5,705 nt of DNA from Clostridia bacterium (GTDB taxonomy: Bacteria; Bacillota; Clostridia; Oscillospirales; Acutalibacteraceae): NCBI GenBank assembly GCA_900754145.1, contig CAAEBW010000070.1:1-5705 (forward strand), read 5' to 3'. Within the stretch, counting starts at the first letter, position 1. Every line of letters begins with the position of its first letter. This document shows positions 5,643 through 5,705 of this stretch, piece by piece. The translations under genes and the position numbers were made by a program. The notes beneath the pieces are model-generated. The model did not search any database, was not told the origin of the DNA, and worked only from the letters and a program-made list of their open reading frames with translations.

Positions 5643-5671
5643 ATTATACATTGTTTTTAATAATATTGCAA
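5643..5671 (-). promoter_or_regulatory. Sigma-A type promoter of the cpsC-cpsD-cpsB-pgeF operon
   Basis: A -35 TTGCAA (5671-5666) and a perfect -10 TATAAT (5648-5643) are 17 bp apart on the minus strand. Initiation would fall near 5636, giving a leader of about 20 nt before the ATG at 5615. The -35 matches the consensus at four of six bases. The -35 is embedded in the palindrome TATTGCAATA, which may be an operator. Confidence 0.78.
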
Positions 5672-5694
5672 TAGCAATTTTTGAGATTTGCAAA
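5664..5694. promoter_or_regulatory. Two TTGCAA palindromes spaced 22 bp, candidate operator pair
   Basis: On the minus strand TTTGCAAA (5694-5687) and TATTGCAATA (5673-5664) are both perfect palindromes with the core TTGCAA. Their centres are 22 bp apart, about two helical turns, and a TTGC half-site lies between them (5677-5674). The downstream copy is the -35 box itself. This geometry would suit cooperative binding of a regulator. AT-rich sequence makes chance occurrence possible, and no known factor is assigned. Confidence 0.35.
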
Positions 5695-5705
5695 AGAATT
5701 GTAAA

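Overview
All genes in this window read from the minus strand. Strong Shine-Dalgarno sequences (AAGGAGGG, GGAGG), sigma-A type promoters with perfect TATAAT boxes, moderate GC content judged by eye, and the gene families present all point to a Gram-positive bacterium of the Firmicutes. A clostridial lineage (Ruminococcaceae/Oscillospiraceae-like) is most likely. That placement is an inference; no marker gene for taxonomy is present.

Read in the direction of transcription, from high to low coordinates, there are two units. Unit 1 (about 5671 to 2468) starts at a sigma-A promoter. It carries a Wzz/CpsC-type polysaccharide co-polymerase (5615-4851), a CpsD/CapB-type BY-kinase (4861-4148), a CpsB/YwqE-type PHP phosphotyrosine phosphatase (4058-3306) and the peptidoglycan editing factor PgeF (3337-2516). 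It closes with a strong intrinsic terminator (2509-2468). The first three genes form the standard Gram-positive phosphoregulatory module for exopolysaccharide or capsule chain length and export: membrane adaptor, tyrosine kinase, and the phosphatase that resets it. No glycosyltransferase, flippase or polymerase lies between promoter and terminator, so this unit looks like a stand-alone regulatory module joined to a cell-wall quality-control enzyme.

Unit 2 (about 2458 to beyond position 1) starts 16 bases after that terminator. It has its own promoter (TTTACA, 17 bp, TATAAT) with an 18-bp dyad in the spacer. It encodes a polar amino acid ABC importer in the order binding lipoprotein (2397-1582), permease (1514-861) and ATPase (846-88). 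A further gene starts at 84 or 78 and runs off the left edge; its few residues weakly resemble YerC/TrpR-type regulators. A stem-loop between the binding-protein and permease genes probably keeps the binding protein in excess.

The points most worth a second look are these. (1) The phosphatase gene has no ATG, GTG or TTG that would keep its metal-binding HxH motif; the only well-placed start is an AUU codon 7 nt after a perfect GGAGG. (2) Just upstream, between the kinase and phosphatase genes, are two adjacent hairpins; the larger is a 13-bp stem whose G-U pairs show it folds only in the minus-strand transcript. This is the position where Bacillus eps operons carry the EAR antitermination RNA. 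(3) The amino acid binding protein has Val where its family has the Arg that grips the ligand carboxylate. I see no tRNA, rRNA, CRISPR array, insertion sequence or phage feature, and no gene-free stretch over 300 bases.
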